Source: Thermoleophilaceae bacterium (GTDB taxonomy: Bacteria; Actinomycetota; Thermoleophilia; Solirubrobacterales; Thermoleophilaceae). From it: a stretch of 64,000 nucleotides of DNA. The stretch is taken from contig JBBDYQ010000012.1 in NCBI GenBank assembly GCA_040901445.1, positions 105,651 through 169,650 of the forward strand, read 5' to 3'. Shown in pieces: positions 15,653-23,241 of this stretch (positions within the stretch are counted from its first letter, which is position 1; every line of letters starts with the position of its first letter). A program made the translations under genes and the position numbers. The notes below the pieces were generated by a model. That model saw only the letters and a program-made list of their open reading frames with translations, ran no database searches and was not told the origin of the DNA.

Positions 15653-16486
15653 ATGCGCGCCGCTGCCGTCCAGCTCAACTCCACGGACGACAAGGAACGG
15701 AACCTCGCGACGGCCGACCGGCTGACCCGAGCCGCTGCCGCCGACGGAGCGAAGCTGGTCGTCCTCCCCGAGAAGTTCAATCTCCTCGGCGGCCGCGAGG
15801 CGATGGCCGCGGGCGCCGAGCCGCTCGACGGCCCCGCCATCTCGTGGGGGCGCGAGGTGGCGCGCGACCTGTCCATCGACCTCGTGGCGGGCTCCATCGC
15901 CGAGCGCCGCGAGGGCCGCGACAAGCTCTCGAACACCAGCTTGCACGTGGGGCCGGATGGCGAGATCAAGGCCACCTACCGCAAGGTCCACATGTTCGAC
16001 GTCGTGGTGGGCGGCCAGACCTATCGCGAGTCCGACACCGAGGAGCCCGGCGAGGGCACCACGCCGCTGTCGGAGGCCGGGGCCGGCGTCCCCCTCGGCC
16101 TCACCGTCTGCTACGACCTCCGCTTCCCCGAGCTCTTCCGGATCCTCGCGGTGCAGGGCGCCCGGGTCATCGCGCTGCCGGCCGCGTTCACCAAGGTCAC
16201 GGGGCAGGCGCACTGGGACATCCTCGTGCGCGCCCGCGCCATCGAGAACCAGGCCTTCGTGGTGGCCGCCGACCAGGTGGGGCGGCACCCACCCGACAAG
16301 CAGAGCTTCGGCGGCTCGATGATCGTGGACCCGTGGGGCGAGGTGCTCGCGCGCGCGCCCGACGAAGAGGGCTTCGTGGCCGCCGACCTCGACCTCGCCC
16401 GCCAGGACGAGGTGCGCGAGCAGCTGCCCAGCCTGGCCAACCGCGTGCCCGCCGCCTACCGCTGGCCAGAGGAGGCGGGCGTCTGA
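15653..16486 (+). CDS. carbon-nitrogen hydrolase (nitrilase superfamily)
   Basis: A 277-residue amidohydrolase of the nitrilase superfamily, Nit-like/omega-amidase branch. The Glu-Lys-Cys triad is visible as E40 (VVLPEKFNLL), K111 (ATYRKVHMFD) and C153 (LTVCYDLRFPELFR). Length and spacing fit omega-amidase/NIT2-type enzymes, which hydrolyse alpha-keto amides or deaminated glutathione. The exact substrate is not determined. The SD GGAGG lies 6 nt before the ATG. The TetR gene follows with a 1-nt TGATG overlap. Confidence 0.9.
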   Translation: MRAAAVQLNSTDDKERNLATADRLTRAAAADGAKLVVLPEKFNLLGGREAMAAGAEPLDGPAISWGREVARDLSIDLVAGSIAERREGRDKLSNTSLHVGPDGEIKATYRKVHMFDVVVGGQTYRESDTEEPGEGTTPLSEAGAGVPLGLTVCYDLRFPELFRILAVQGARVIALPAAFTKVTGQAHWDILVRARAIENQAFVVAADQVGRHPPDKQSFGGSMIVDPWGEVLARAPDEEGFVAADLDLARQDEVREQLPSLANRVPAAYRWPEEAGV

Positions 16487-17115
16487 TGGCAGCCGCCCGC
16501 CACCCCAACGGGGTCGACAAGCGCCGCATCATCCTCGACGCGGCCATTCGCGTGTTCGCCCGCCAGGGCTTCCACAGCTGCCGGGTCTCCGACGTGGCGG
16601 ACGAGGCCAAGGTCGCCTACGGCCTCGTCTACCACTACTTCGACTCCAAGGAGGAGATCCTCAACACGCTGTTCGCCGAGCGCTGGCAGATCATGCTCGA
16701 CGCGATCTCGGAGATCGACCGCAAGCAGGAGGTCCCGGCGCGCGACAAGCTCTACATGGTCGCCGGCTTCATCATCGACTCCTACCGCCACGAGCCGGAC
16801 CTGATGAAGGTGATCATCGTGGAGGTCACGCGGGCGGCAAACTCGTTCGGCCGCGTGCACCTCGGCAAGATCCGCGAGGCGTACGCCGGCATCGCCCGGA
16901 TCGTGGAGGGTGCGCAGCGCGACGGCGCCTTCAAGTCCGACATCTCCGCCGAGTTCGCGGCCATGTGCTTCTACGGCGCCATCGAGCAGCTGCTCTCGGG
17001 CTGGATCTTCGACCTTCTCCCGCAAACGGAGGAGGAGTTCGAGAAGGCCAAGACGCTCGTGGTCGAGGCCATCTGCGGGGGGCTTGAAGCCGAGCCGACC
17101 CCGGTCTCTGGTTAG
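16486..17115 (+). CDS. TetR/AcrR-family regulator
   Basis: A 209-residue TetR-type repressor. The N-terminal HTH is RIILDAAIRVFARQGFHSC followed by VSDVADEAKVAYGLVYHYF and DSKEEILNTLF. The C-terminal ligand domain (from about residue 75) matches the FadR/TetR_C_33-like type with IIVEVTRAANSFGRV and LSGWIFDLLPQTEEEF. Such regulators often sense acyl-CoA. It overlaps the nitrilase gene by one base. A TTGACT-N4-AGTCAA site at 15624 is its best candidate target. It may also control other acyl-CoA genes. Confidence 0.9.
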   Translation: MAAARHPNGVDKRRIILDAAIRVFARQGFHSCRVSDVADEAKVAYGLVYHYFDSKEEILNTLFAERWQIMLDAISEIDRKQEVPARDKLYMVAGFIIDSYRHEPDLMKVIIVEVTRAANSFGRVHLGKIREAYAGIARIVEGAQRDGAFKSDISAEFAAMCFYGAIEQLLSGWIFDLLPQTEEEFEKAKTLVVEAICGGLEAEPTPVSG

Positions 17116-17127
17116 ATCCCCGCCCAG

Positions 17128-17265
17128 ATGAGCAACGACCTCACCAAGCGGCTCATGTGGAGCGGCCTGCTGGCCGGCATCGGCGCCCTCTCCACGATCG
17201 TCGCCAACAGGATCGCCACGGCGATCTGGATCCGTGTCTTCGACGAGGACCCGCCCGACTACTAG
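17128..17265 (+). CDS. 45-residue membrane protein
   Basis: A small protein (MSNDLTKRLMWSGLLAGIGA at the start) with one or two short hydrophobic stretches and an acidic C-terminus (DEDPPDY). It lies 12 nt after the TetR stop, and its stop TAG is directly followed by the next ATG at 17266. It is the first of four co-directional small envelope genes. It resembles short DUF4235-like membrane proteins only in general character, and no function is assigned. Confidence 0.6.
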   Translation: MSNDLTKRLMWSGLLAGIGALSTIVANRIATAIWIRVFDEDPPDY

Positions 17266-17406
17266 ATGGTCTCTCCCGCCGACGCCCAGTCCCACGCCGC
17301 AGTGGACGACCCGTTCGAGCAGCATCCCGAGGTGTTCGTCGGGGCCGCGCTCGCGGGCGGCTTCCTGCTCGCCTTCCTGCTCAAGAAGCTGGGGCCGGAC
17401 GAATGA
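17266..17406 (+). CDS. 46-residue membrane protein
   Basis: A small protein with a polar N-terminus (DDPFEQHPEVFVGAAL) and a single C-terminal membrane segment (ALAGGFLLAFLLKKL). The start abuts the previous stop and the end overlaps the holin-like gene by ATGA, so it is clearly part of the operon. N-terminal anchoring is absent, and the helix probably inserts as a tail anchor. No function is known. Confidence 0.6.
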   Translation: MVSPADAQSHAAVDDPFEQHPEVFVGAALAGGFLLAFLLKKLGPDE

Positions 17407-17831
17407 GCCACGGCAACGGCAGCCCCCCGCCCGGCTCGGCGGACAAGTCGCTCGGGGAGATCGTCGCGGAGGTCTCCGAGAAGGCGTCGCTGCTGGTTCG
17501 CGAGGAGATCGAGCTCGCCAAGACCGAGGTCACGCAGAAGGTCACCCGGCTCGGCAGGGGAGCCGCGGTGGGCGCCGCGGCCGGCGTCTTCCTGTTCTTC
17601 GCGTTCGTGCTCTTCCTGCACGCGCTGTCGTGGTTCTGGGTGGACCTGCTGGACCTCACGAGCATCTGGATCGGCTTCCTCATCACCACCGGCATCCTCA
17701 TCCTGCTCGGCCTGGTCGCCGGCCTCCTGGCGTACCGCTTCCTCAAGAAGGGCAGCCCGCCCACGCCCGACATGGCGATCGAGGAGGCCAAGCGCACCCG
17801 CGAGGCGATCGAGGAGGCCCGGCACTCATGA
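17403..17831 (+). CDS. phage-holin-superfamily (actinobacterial holin III type) membrane protein
   Basis: A 142-residue protein of the putative Actinobacterial Holin-X/holin superfamily III family. An N-terminal amphipathic region (LGEIVAEVSEKASLLVREEI, ELAKTEV) precedes two long membrane segments (GVFLFFAFVLFLHALSWFW; IWIGFLITTGILILLGLVAG). The charged C-terminal tail is coiled-coil-like (EEAKRTREAIEEAR). Despite the name these are chromosomal housekeeping membrane proteins, not phage genes. It is usually found beside DUF3618 genes, as here. Confidence 0.82.
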   Translation: MSHGNGSPPPGSADKSLGEIVAEVSEKASLLVREEIELAKTEVTQKVTRLGRGAAVGAAAGVFLFFAFVLFLHALSWFWVDLLDLTSIWIGFLITTGILILLGLVAGLLAYRFLKKGSPPTPDMAIEEAKRTREAIEEARHS

Positions 17832-18055
17832 CTTCCCGCTCGCCGGAGGAGATCCGGCTCTCAATCGAGACCACCCGCCAGGACCTGGCCTTCTCGGTCA
17901 ACGACCTGCGCTCGAAGGTCAACGAGCTCACGAACTGGCGCAAGCAGCTCATCGAGCACCGCCCGCAGGCCATCGTGGGCGCTGCGGTGGCGGGCTTCGT
18001 GGTCGGCGGCGGTGTCGCGGCCACGGTCGCGCTCTTCCGCCGCCGCCGGCGCTGA
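17828..18055 (+). CDS. DUF3618 family membrane protein
   Basis: A 75-residue protein with the DUF3618 pattern: RSPEEIRLSIETTRQDLAFS, a short amphipathic helix, then a single C-terminal membrane helix (GAAVAGFVVGGGVAATVALF) ending in RRRRR. ATG 17828 overlaps the preceding stop. It is the partner of the holin-superfamily protein and probably a tail-anchored membrane scaffold. Its function is unknown. Confidence 0.82.
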   Translation: MTSRSPEEIRLSIETTRQDLAFSVNDLRSKVNELTNWRKQLIEHRPQAIVGAAVAGFVVGGGVAATVALFRRRRR

Positions 18056-18064
18056 CCGGGCGCC

Positions 18065-18943
18065 TCAGCCCTCGAGCAAAGCCGGCGGGATGCCGCCGAC
18101 GCCCAGGAGCCCCGGGCCCGTGTGCACGCCCAGCACCGGGCCGACCTCGGAGACGAAGGCCGGCTCGCACCCGAATACCTCGCGGCACGCCTCCGTCAGC
18201 CGCTGCGCCTCGTCCTCGGAGCGGATGTGCTGCACCACCCACGCGTCCGCCCCCGACGCGTGGCGCTGGCGGGCGTAGTCCACCATCCGCTCGAACGCGC
18301 GCTTGGACGTGCGCACCCGCTCGACTGGGCTGATCTCCGCCTCCAGCGTGAGGATGGGCTTGATCTTCAGCGTCGAGCCGATCCAGGCCTGGGCCGCGCC
18401 GATGCGCCCGCTGTGGCGCAGGTACTCGAGGGTGTCGATGGCGAACCACATCTTCAAGTCGGCCCGCGCGGCGTTTGCGCGCTCGACCACCGCCTCGGCG
18501 CCGGCGCCCGTGCGGGCCAGCCGCGCTGCCGCGAGCCCGATCAGGCCGAGGCCGCCCGCGGCGCTGGCGGAGTCCAGCACGTGCACCCGCTCGCCACCCT
18601 TGCCGTCGCGCTCGAGCTGCTCGGCCGCCTGGCGGGCGGCGCCGACGGTGCCGGAGATGCCCTCGGAGATGTGGATCGAGACCACGTCCCGCCCGGCGGA
18701 CAGCAGCGGCTCGTAGCAGGCGATGAAGTCACCGATCGAGGGCTGCGACGTCGTGGGCCACGCGTGGCTGCTGCGCACGTCCTCATAGACGGTGTCGAGG
18801 CGTGTCATCAGATCCGCCTCGCGCACGGTGCGCGCGCCGCCCTCGAAGTTCACGTAGAGGGAGACGGTCTCGATGCCGACGTCCGCGGCCACCTCGCCGG
18901 GGAGGTAGCCGGTGGTGTCCATGACCACTGTTACGGGCGCCAT
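18065..18943 (-). CDS. DegV family fatty-acid-binding protein
   Basis: A 292-residue DegV-fold protein. Family members (FakB in Firmicutes) bind a fatty acid for phosphorylation by a FakA-type kinase. Visible blocks are VVMDTTGYLPGEVAADVGI, TSQPSIGDFIACYEPLLSAG, VVSIHISEGISGTVGAARQA, LDSASAAGGLGLI and a C-terminal GPVLGVHTGPGLLGVGG. The conserved TSQPS Ser and the HTGPG motif that contact the carboxylate are present. No kinase partner is in the window. It is divergent from the SDR gene, with 34 nt between starts. Confidence 0.9.
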   Translation of the reverse strand: MAPVTVVMDTTGYLPGEVAADVGIETVSLYVNFEGGARTVREADLMTRLDTVYEDVRSSHAWPTTSQPSIGDFIACYEPLLSAGRDVVSIHISEGISGTVGAARQAAEQLERDGKGGERVHVLDSASAAGGLGLIGLAAARLARTGAGAEAVVERANAARADLKMWFAIDTLEYLRHSGRIGAAQAWIGSTLKIKPILTLEAEISPVERVRTSKRAFERMVDYARQRHASGADAWVVQHIRSEDEAQRLTEACREVFGCEPAFVSEVGPVLGVHTGPGLLGVGGIPPALLEG

Positions 18944-18962
18944 CCGCGCGGCAGCCTACACG

Positions 18963-18968
18963 TACACT
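18963..18968 (+). promoter_or_regulatory. -10 box (TACACT) of the extended SDR gene
   Basis: TACACT lies 9 nt before ATG 18978 in the 34-nt divergent space between degV and the epimerase-like gene. It is the same box seen before other leaderless genes here. Confidence 0.45.
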
Positions 18969-18977
18969 CCGCGCCCC

Positions 18978-20066
18978 ATGGGGAAGACACTCCTCACCGG
19001 GGGCACGGGCTTCATCGGGTCGCACATCGCGCGCCGCCTGGCCGAGCGCGGGGACGACCTGCGGCTCACGCTCCGGTCCCGCTCCAAGCTCGACAACCTC
19101 GAGGACCTCGACTACGAGGGCGTGACCTGCGACCTGCTCGACCGGCGGGCGGTGCGGCGTGCCCTGAAGGGCGTGGACCGGGTCTTCCACTCGGCCGAGC
19201 TCGCCTCGCTGGGCCGCCAGGACGCCGAGAGGATGTTCGAGACCAACGTGGAGGGCACGCGCACGCTGCTCGAGGAATGCCTGCGCGTCGGGGTGGAGCG
19301 CGTGACCTACACCTCCAGCGTGGCGGCCATCGGCCCGGCACCGCCCGGCAAGACCGTGGACGAGACGCAGGTCTTCACGGCCGGCCGGCTGGGCATCCCC
19401 TACGTCAACTCCAAGCACGAGGCGGAGGTCGAGGCGCTTCGGCTGGCCGCGCAGGGCCTGCCCGTGGTGTGCGTCAACCCGTCCTGGGTGTTCGGGGCGG
19501 GCGACGTCTACGGGCACTCCACGGCGATCGTGCGCCGCTTCCTGCTCGGCCAGATCCCGTTCTACATGAACGGCGCCATCAACATCGTGGACGTGCAGGA
19601 CGTCGCCGACGGGCACCTGCGGGCGGACGCCAAGGGCAAGGTGGGGGAACGCTACGTGCTCGGCAACCGCAACTACACGCTCGACCGCCTCTTCGCCGAC
19701 CTCGCGCGGCTCTCCGGCGTGGAGGGCCCGGCGCTCAAGCTGCCCGTGGCGCTGGCCATGCGAATGGCACAGGGGATGGAGGCCGCCATGGCGCACCCGC
19801 CGATGACCGTGGTCGAGGTGAAGTCGGCCGCGCAGTGGTGGACCTACAAGAACACGAAGGCCAAGCGCGAGCTGGGCTGGAAGACGTCGCCGCACGAGGA
19901 CACGCTCGAGGCCACTGTGGCGTGGTGGCTGGACCGCGAAGGCGCCCGCTTCAAGCGCGCGCGCCGCACCCAGCCGGTGCACTACAAGGCGGCGGCGCTC
20001 GCGCTCGGCGCGCTGGAGAGCACCCCCGGCCTGGGTGGCCTGCTGCGCCGCCAGGGTGCCCCGTGA
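18978..20066 (+). CDS. NAD-dependent epimerase/dehydratase (extended SDR)
   Basis: A 362-residue extended SDR with an N-terminal Rossmann motif TGGTGFIGSHIARRL. A YTSSVAAIGPAP segment holds the active Ser region, and the catalytic YxxxK is in PYVNSKHEAEVEAL as YVNSK. The pattern resembles dihydroflavonol reductase/hopanoid-associated sugar epimerase (HpnA-like) enzymes. The C-terminus is basic. ATG 18978 is chosen over an upstream ATG because of the Rossmann motif position and the -10 box. Its stop overlaps the patatin start by GTGA. Confidence 0.87.
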   Translation: MGKTLLTGGTGFIGSHIARRLAERGDDLRLTLRSRSKLDNLEDLDYEGVTCDLLDRRAVRRALKGVDRVFHSAELASLGRQDAERMFETNVEGTRTLLEECLRVGVERVTYTSSVAAIGPAPPGKTVDETQVFTAGRLGIPYVNSKHEAEVEALRLAAQGLPVVCVNPSWVFGAGDVYGHSTAIVRRFLLGQIPFYMNGAINIVDVQDVADGHLRADAKGKVGERYVLGNRNYTLDRLFADLARLSGVEGPALKLPVALAMRMAQGMEAAMAHPPMTVVEVKSAAQWWTYKNTKAKRELGWKTSPHEDTLEATVAWWLDREGARFKRARRTQPVHYKAAALALGALESTPGLGGLLRRQGAP

Positions 20067-20962
20067 GCACACCACCGCGCACCGCCTTCATCCTCGCGGG
20101 CGGCGCCTCGCGCGGCGCCTACCAGGCGGGCTGCCTCAAGCGGCTCGAGGAGGAGGGGATCGTGCCCGACCTCGTGATCGGCTCCTCGGTCGGCGTGTGC
20201 AACGCGCTCGTGTGGGCGAGCGGCGGCTCCGAGGGACTGTGGGGCTTCTGGTCGCGCGCGCTGTCGCTGCCGCAGGTGCTCGACGTGTCGCTCACCAAGA
20301 ACGCGCTGCTGGGCAACTCGTTCTTCTCGATGGACAGGTTCGCGCGCTACATCGAGGACGAGGTGGACTTCGAGCGCTGCTTCGGCTCGGAGACCGAGCT
20401 CACGTTCATCCTCGCCAACCTCTCCGAGGGCCGCGAGGAGCTGCGCGGCAACCGCACGGAGGCGGACTGCGAGCGCTTCCGCATGGTCAGCCGGGCCGGC
20501 TACACGATTCCGATCCTGCACCCGCTCATCGAGATCGAGGGCGATCTCTACGCCGACGGCGGCTTCCTCTGGAACGTTCCGTTCGAGTACGCGGAGGAGT
20601 GGGGCGCCACGCGCATCTACGTGCTGTCGGTCATCCCCTCCGAGCTGCCGCGCGCGGACTCCCTGCGCTTCGTGCCGCAGGTGGCCGCGCGCATGTACGA
20701 CGTCTTCTGGCGCACGTTCGGCAACTCCTCCTACCTGGAGAAGAACCTGCAGGACGGGCGCTACCGCGGGATCGAGGTCACCGTGCTCGAGCCCGAGGCG
20801 GAGAGCGGCATGTTCGATCCCGTGGGCATGCTCCACGCCCACCCGGGCAAGTCGCGCAAGCTCCTGCTGCAGGGCTATCGCGACACCGAGCTCGCCCTGC
20901 ACGGGCAGGAACCGCGAAGCGGCCGCGTGAAAGGCGCGATGCCCGGCGAGGACCCTCGCTAA
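20063..20962 (+). CDS. patatin-like phospholipase
   Basis: A 299-residue patatin-family serine lipase. The oxyanion motif GGASRGAYQAG, the nucleophile elbow GSSVG (Ser within DLVIGSSVGVCNAL) and the dyad aspartate in YADGGFLWNVP are all present, so it should be an active acyl hydrolase. No signal peptide is evident, suggesting a cytoplasmic or membrane-peripheral location. GTG 20063 overlaps the SDR stop. A glutaredoxin-fold gene follows 11 nt downstream. Confidence 0.9.
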   Translation: MSTPPRTAFILAGGASRGAYQAGCLKRLEEEGIVPDLVIGSSVGVCNALVWASGGSEGLWGFWSRALSLPQVLDVSLTKNALLGNSFFSMDRFARYIEDEVDFERCFGSETELTFILANLSEGREELRGNRTEADCERFRMVSRAGYTIPILHPLIEIEGDLYADGGFLWNVPFEYAEEWGATRIYVLSVIPSELPRADSLRFVPQVAARMYDVFWRTFGNSSYLEKNLQDGRYRGIEVTVLEPEAESGMFDPVGMLHAHPGKSRKLLLQGYRDTELALHGQEPRSGRVKGAMPGEDPR

Positions 20963-20973
20963 CCTCGCTGCCC

Positions 20974-21213
20974 GTGGCCACCCTCTACCGCTGCCGCACC
21001 CCCACGAATGCACTCTGCGCCTGCGGCAGGGTGGCGCGCAGGCTCGACGAGAAGGAGATCTCCTACGACGAGGTGCGCGTGCCCTTCCTCAAGCGCCACA
21101 GGCCGGAGGTGCACGATCTCTCGGGCCAGCGCTGGGTCCCGGTGCTGGTGCACGGGGACGACGTGATCCACGATTCGCGCCGCATCCTGGAGTACCTGGA
21201 GTCCGCGGGCTGA
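20974..21213 (+). CDS. small glutaredoxin/GST-N-terminal-fold protein
   Basis: A 79-residue thioredoxin-fold protein (YRCRTPTNALCACGRVARRL; WVPVLVHGDDVIHDSRRILE; YLE) corresponding to a stand-alone GST N-terminal domain. The cis-proline (VPVL) and the D/E-SxxI glutathione-site-like motif (HDSRRILEYL) are present. The cysteine arrangement (CRTPTNALCAC) differs from classical CPYC. GTG 20974 is the only suitable start. It overlaps the next small gene by one base. Confidence 0.75.
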   Translation: MATLYRCRTPTNALCACGRVARRLDEKEISYDEVRVPFLKRHRPEVHDLSGQRWVPVLVHGDDVIHDSRRILEYLESAG

Positions 21214-21395
21214 TGTGGATCCCACGCGCCAGGCGCTACGCCCGCCGGCTCACACCGCTCGCGATGGAGACCTATCGCCGCTGGCAGGCGCTCTCCCCGG
21301 AGGAGAAGGAGCGCTACAAGGCCCGCGCCCGCGGCTACGCCGACCGCGGGCGGCACGTCATCGAGCAGCAGGCACGCAAGCGCAGGCGACGCTGA
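21213..21395 (+). CDS. 60-residue basic protein of unknown function
   Basis: A short, strongly basic protein (PRARRYARRLTPLAMETYRR; SPEEKERYKARARGYADRGR) with a helical, HMG-like LSPEEKERYKARARGYAD pattern. Its ATG overlaps the previous stop, so it is probably translated with the glutaredoxin-fold gene. It may bind nucleic acid, but this rests only on composition. It ends 10 nt from the convergent Grx4 gene. Confidence 0.5.
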   Translation: MWIPRARRYARRLTPLAMETYRRWQALSPEEKERYKARARGYADRGRHVIEQQARKRRRR

Positions 21396-21405
21396 GCCGC
21401 GGGTA

Positions 21406-21798
21406 CTAGCCCAGGCGGTTCTCCAGGCCCATCGGGCCCTTCTGCACGGGTGCGCCCTCGGGCGCCTCGCTCGCGTCGGGCTGCTCGGCACCGAGCATCT
21501 CCGCAAGCTCGCCGCTCTCGAACATCTCCGTGATGATGTCGCAGCCGCCCACCAGCTCACCCTTCACGAACAGCTGCGGGATGGTGGGCCAGCCCGACAT
21601 GCCCGACAGCTCCTGGCGGATGCGCGGGTCGGGGAGGATGTCGAGCGCGGCGTAGCGCACGCCGAGCGTGTTGAGGCAGCCGGCGGTGCGTGCCGAGAAG
21701 CCGCAGGCCGGCGCGTCGGGCGAGCCCTTCATGAAGAGCATCACCTCGTTCTCGTCGACCGCCTGCTTGAGGAAGTCGCGAATCTCGTCGTTGGTCAT
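21406..21798 (-). CDS. monothiol glutaredoxin (Grx4/GrxD family)
   Basis: A 130-residue CGFS-type glutaredoxin that carries and transfers [2Fe-2S] clusters, often in complex with BolA. The active site PACGFSAR places Cys32. WPTIPQLFVKGELVGGCDII holds the cis-Pro and glutathione-binding residues. A C-terminal 23-residue extension rich in Pro, Glu and Ala is unusual. Its ATG overlaps the BolA stop by ATGA, so the two known partners are translationally coupled. Confidence 0.93.
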   Translation of the reverse strand: MTNDEIRDFLKQAVDENEVMLFMKGSPDAPACGFSARTAGCLNTLGVRYAALDILPDPRIRQELSGMSGWPTIPQLFVKGELVGGCDIITEMFESGELAEMLGAEQPDASEAPEGAPVQKGPMGLENRLG

Positions 21799-22034
21799 CC
21801 CGAGCCTCCGGGTGTCGAGGTCTTGATGGAGAGGGCGTGGATCGGGCCGCCCACCTCGTCGCCGAACACGCCGTAGACGAGCTGGTGCGCCTCGATGCGG
21901 GAGAGGCCGTCGAAGCGGTCCGAGACCACCTCCGCGCGAAAGTGGTCCCCGCCGCCGGTCAGGTCCTCGACCGAGACGTGGGAGTCCGGCAGGGCGTCCA
22001 AAATGCGTTGTCTGAGCTCGTCCGCGCTGGGCAT
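21795..22034 (-). CDS. bolA: BolA family protein
   Basis: A 79-residue BolA-type KH-like protein and partner of CGFS glutaredoxins in iron-sulfur cluster handling. It shows DSHVSVEDLTGGGDHFRAEV and the conserved RIEAHQLVYGVFGDEVGGPI with the cluster-ligand histidine and IHALSIKT end. It is transcribed with the Grx4 gene and divergent from an IscA/ErpA-type gene 50 nt away. The arrangement forms a compact Fe-S trafficking module. Confidence 0.92.
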   Translation of the reverse strand: MPSADELRQRILDALPDSHVSVEDLTGGGDHFRAEVVSDRFDGLSRIEAHQLVYGVFGDEVGGPIHALSIKTSTPGGSG

Positions 22035-22071
22035 TGCACCGATGCCCGAGGATAGCGACAGCCGCGTAGCT

Positions 22072-22077
22072 ACAATC
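22072..22077 (+). promoter_or_regulatory. -10 box (TACAAT) of the HesB/IscA gene
   Basis: TACAAT lies 7 nt before ATG 22085 and is the closest to consensus in the window. It is expected to give a leaderless transcript. Confidence 0.5.
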
Positions 22078-22084
22078 GTCCACG

Positions 22085-22441
22085 ATGGTCATGCTCACCG
22101 ACAAGGCGGCCGAGAAGCTCACCGAGTTCCTCCACGGCCACGAGGAGGCGGCGGATGCCGGCCTCCGCGTCGCCGTGAAGGGCGGAGGGTGCTCCGGCTT
22201 CCAGTACGCGCTCGCGCTTGACGAGTCCCGCGACGGGGACCAGGTCTTTGACGTGGCCGGCATCAGGATCCTGGTCGACGAGGCCAGCCTCCGCTACGTG
22301 GACGGCTCCACGGTGGACTACACCGAGAGCCTCATGGGGGCCGGCTTCGAGGTCAACAACCCCAATGTCGTTGCCTCGTGCGGCTGCGGCTCCTCCTTCC
22401 GCATCGCGGATGAAGAGCCCAGCTGCGGAACCGCCGTCTAG
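22085..22441 (+). CDS. iron-sulfur cluster insertion protein (HesB/IscA/ErpA family)
   Basis: A 118-residue A-type Fe-S carrier. The three ligand cysteines are visible in the GGGCSGFQYAL motif and the C-terminal SCGCGSSF motif. Length and spacing are typical. It delivers [2Fe-2S] or [4Fe-4S] clusters to apoproteins. It is divergent from bolA-grx, so all three Fe-S helper genes lie within 1.1 kb. A methyltransferase-like gene follows 5 nt downstream. Confidence 0.93.
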   Translation: MVMLTDKAAEKLTEFLHGHEEAADAGLRVAVKGGGCSGFQYALALDESRDGDQVFDVAGIRILVDEASLRYVDGSTVDYTESLMGAGFEVNNPNVVASCGCGSSFRIADEEPSCGTAV

Positions 22442-22446
22442 CGCAG

Positions 22447-23193
22447 GTGCTTCCCCACAACACCGAGCGCATCCTCGGCATGCTCGGCGAGGACGCGCTG
22501 GTGCTCGACGTGGGCGGATGGGCGGCGCCGTTCAACCGCGCCACCCACATGCTCGACGTCATGCCGTACGAGAGCCGCGGCGGGCTGATCCCGGGCGGCT
22601 ACGGCCCGGGGCCCGAGCGCTTCGGGCCCGACACCTGGACGATCCGGGACATGTGCGACCGCGAACCCTGGCCGTACGGGGACGACGTCTTCGACTTCGC
22701 CGTCTGCATCACCACGCTCGAGGACATCCGCGATCCGATCTGGGTCTGCAGCGAGCTCGCGCGCGTCGCGAAGGCGGGCTACGTCGAGGTCCCCACGGTC
22801 CTCGCCGAGCTGGTCTACAGCCGCACCGAGGCCTGCGTGGGGCATGCCCATCACCGCTGGCTCTGCGAGATCGAGGACGGTGGGCTGGTGTTCATGCACA
22901 AGTGGCACTCGCTCAACGGCGACTGGCGGGTGCGCGTGGTGCCGCGCTGGCAGGAGTCGATGACCATGGAGGACCACCTGCAGGGTCTCTTCTGGGAGGG
23001 CGAGCTGCCGGCGCGCGAACGGGTGGTGGTGGGCGCCTATCCCACCGACGAGATCGTCGCGCGCGTGCGTGAGCGCTTCTCTCCCTCCCCGCTCGAGCTG
23101 CGGCTCAAGCGCATGCGGGCGGAGGCTCTCCCGCGCGTCGCGCGGCCCGTCCGCCGCATGGCCGAGCGGGTACTGGGCGGGCTGCGCGCCTGA
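22447..23193 (+). CDS. class I SAM-dependent methyltransferase-like protein
   Basis: A 248-residue protein with a methyltransferase-like Rossmann start (DALVLDVGGWAAPFNRA, then THMLDVMPYESRG) and a motif-IV-like acidic stretch (DVFDFAVCITTLEDIRDP). These resemble SAM binding and the FDFV...LEH...P pattern. The C-terminal half is rich in Trp and Arg and lacks clear substrate motifs. GTG 22447 starts 5 nt after the IscA-type stop. It may modify a cell-envelope sugar or lipid, given the following GT2 gene, but this is inferred. Confidence 0.65.
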   Translation: MLPHNTERILGMLGEDALVLDVGGWAAPFNRATHMLDVMPYESRGGLIPGGYGPGPERFGPDTWTIRDMCDREPWPYGDDVFDFAVCITTLEDIRDPIWVCSELARVAKAGYVEVPTVLAELVYSRTEACVGHAHHRWLCEIEDGGLVFMHKWHSLNGDWRVRVVPRWQESMTMEDHLQGLFWEGELPARERVVVGAYPTDEIVARVRERFSPSPLELRLKRMRAEALPRVARPVRRMAERVLGGLRA

Positions 23194-23227
23194 CAGGGTC
23201 CCCCTCGCCGGTCCAGACCGGCGGGGG

Positions 23228-23240
23228 TACACTGGCCGTC
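23228..23240 (+). promoter_or_regulatory. -10 region TACACTGGCCGTC of the GT2 gene
   Basis: The 13-mer TACACTGGCCGTC lies just before GTG 23242 and is identical to that before the subtilase gene at 50911-50923. The TACACT box has leaderless spacing (8 nt). Confidence 0.55.
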
Positions 23241-23241
23241 C

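Noticed and set aside
17403..17831. Prophage indicated by a holin-family gene
   Set aside because: The holin-superfamily/DUF3618 cluster is a common chromosomal membrane-protein locus in actinobacteria. No phage structural, integrase or lysis genes are nearby.
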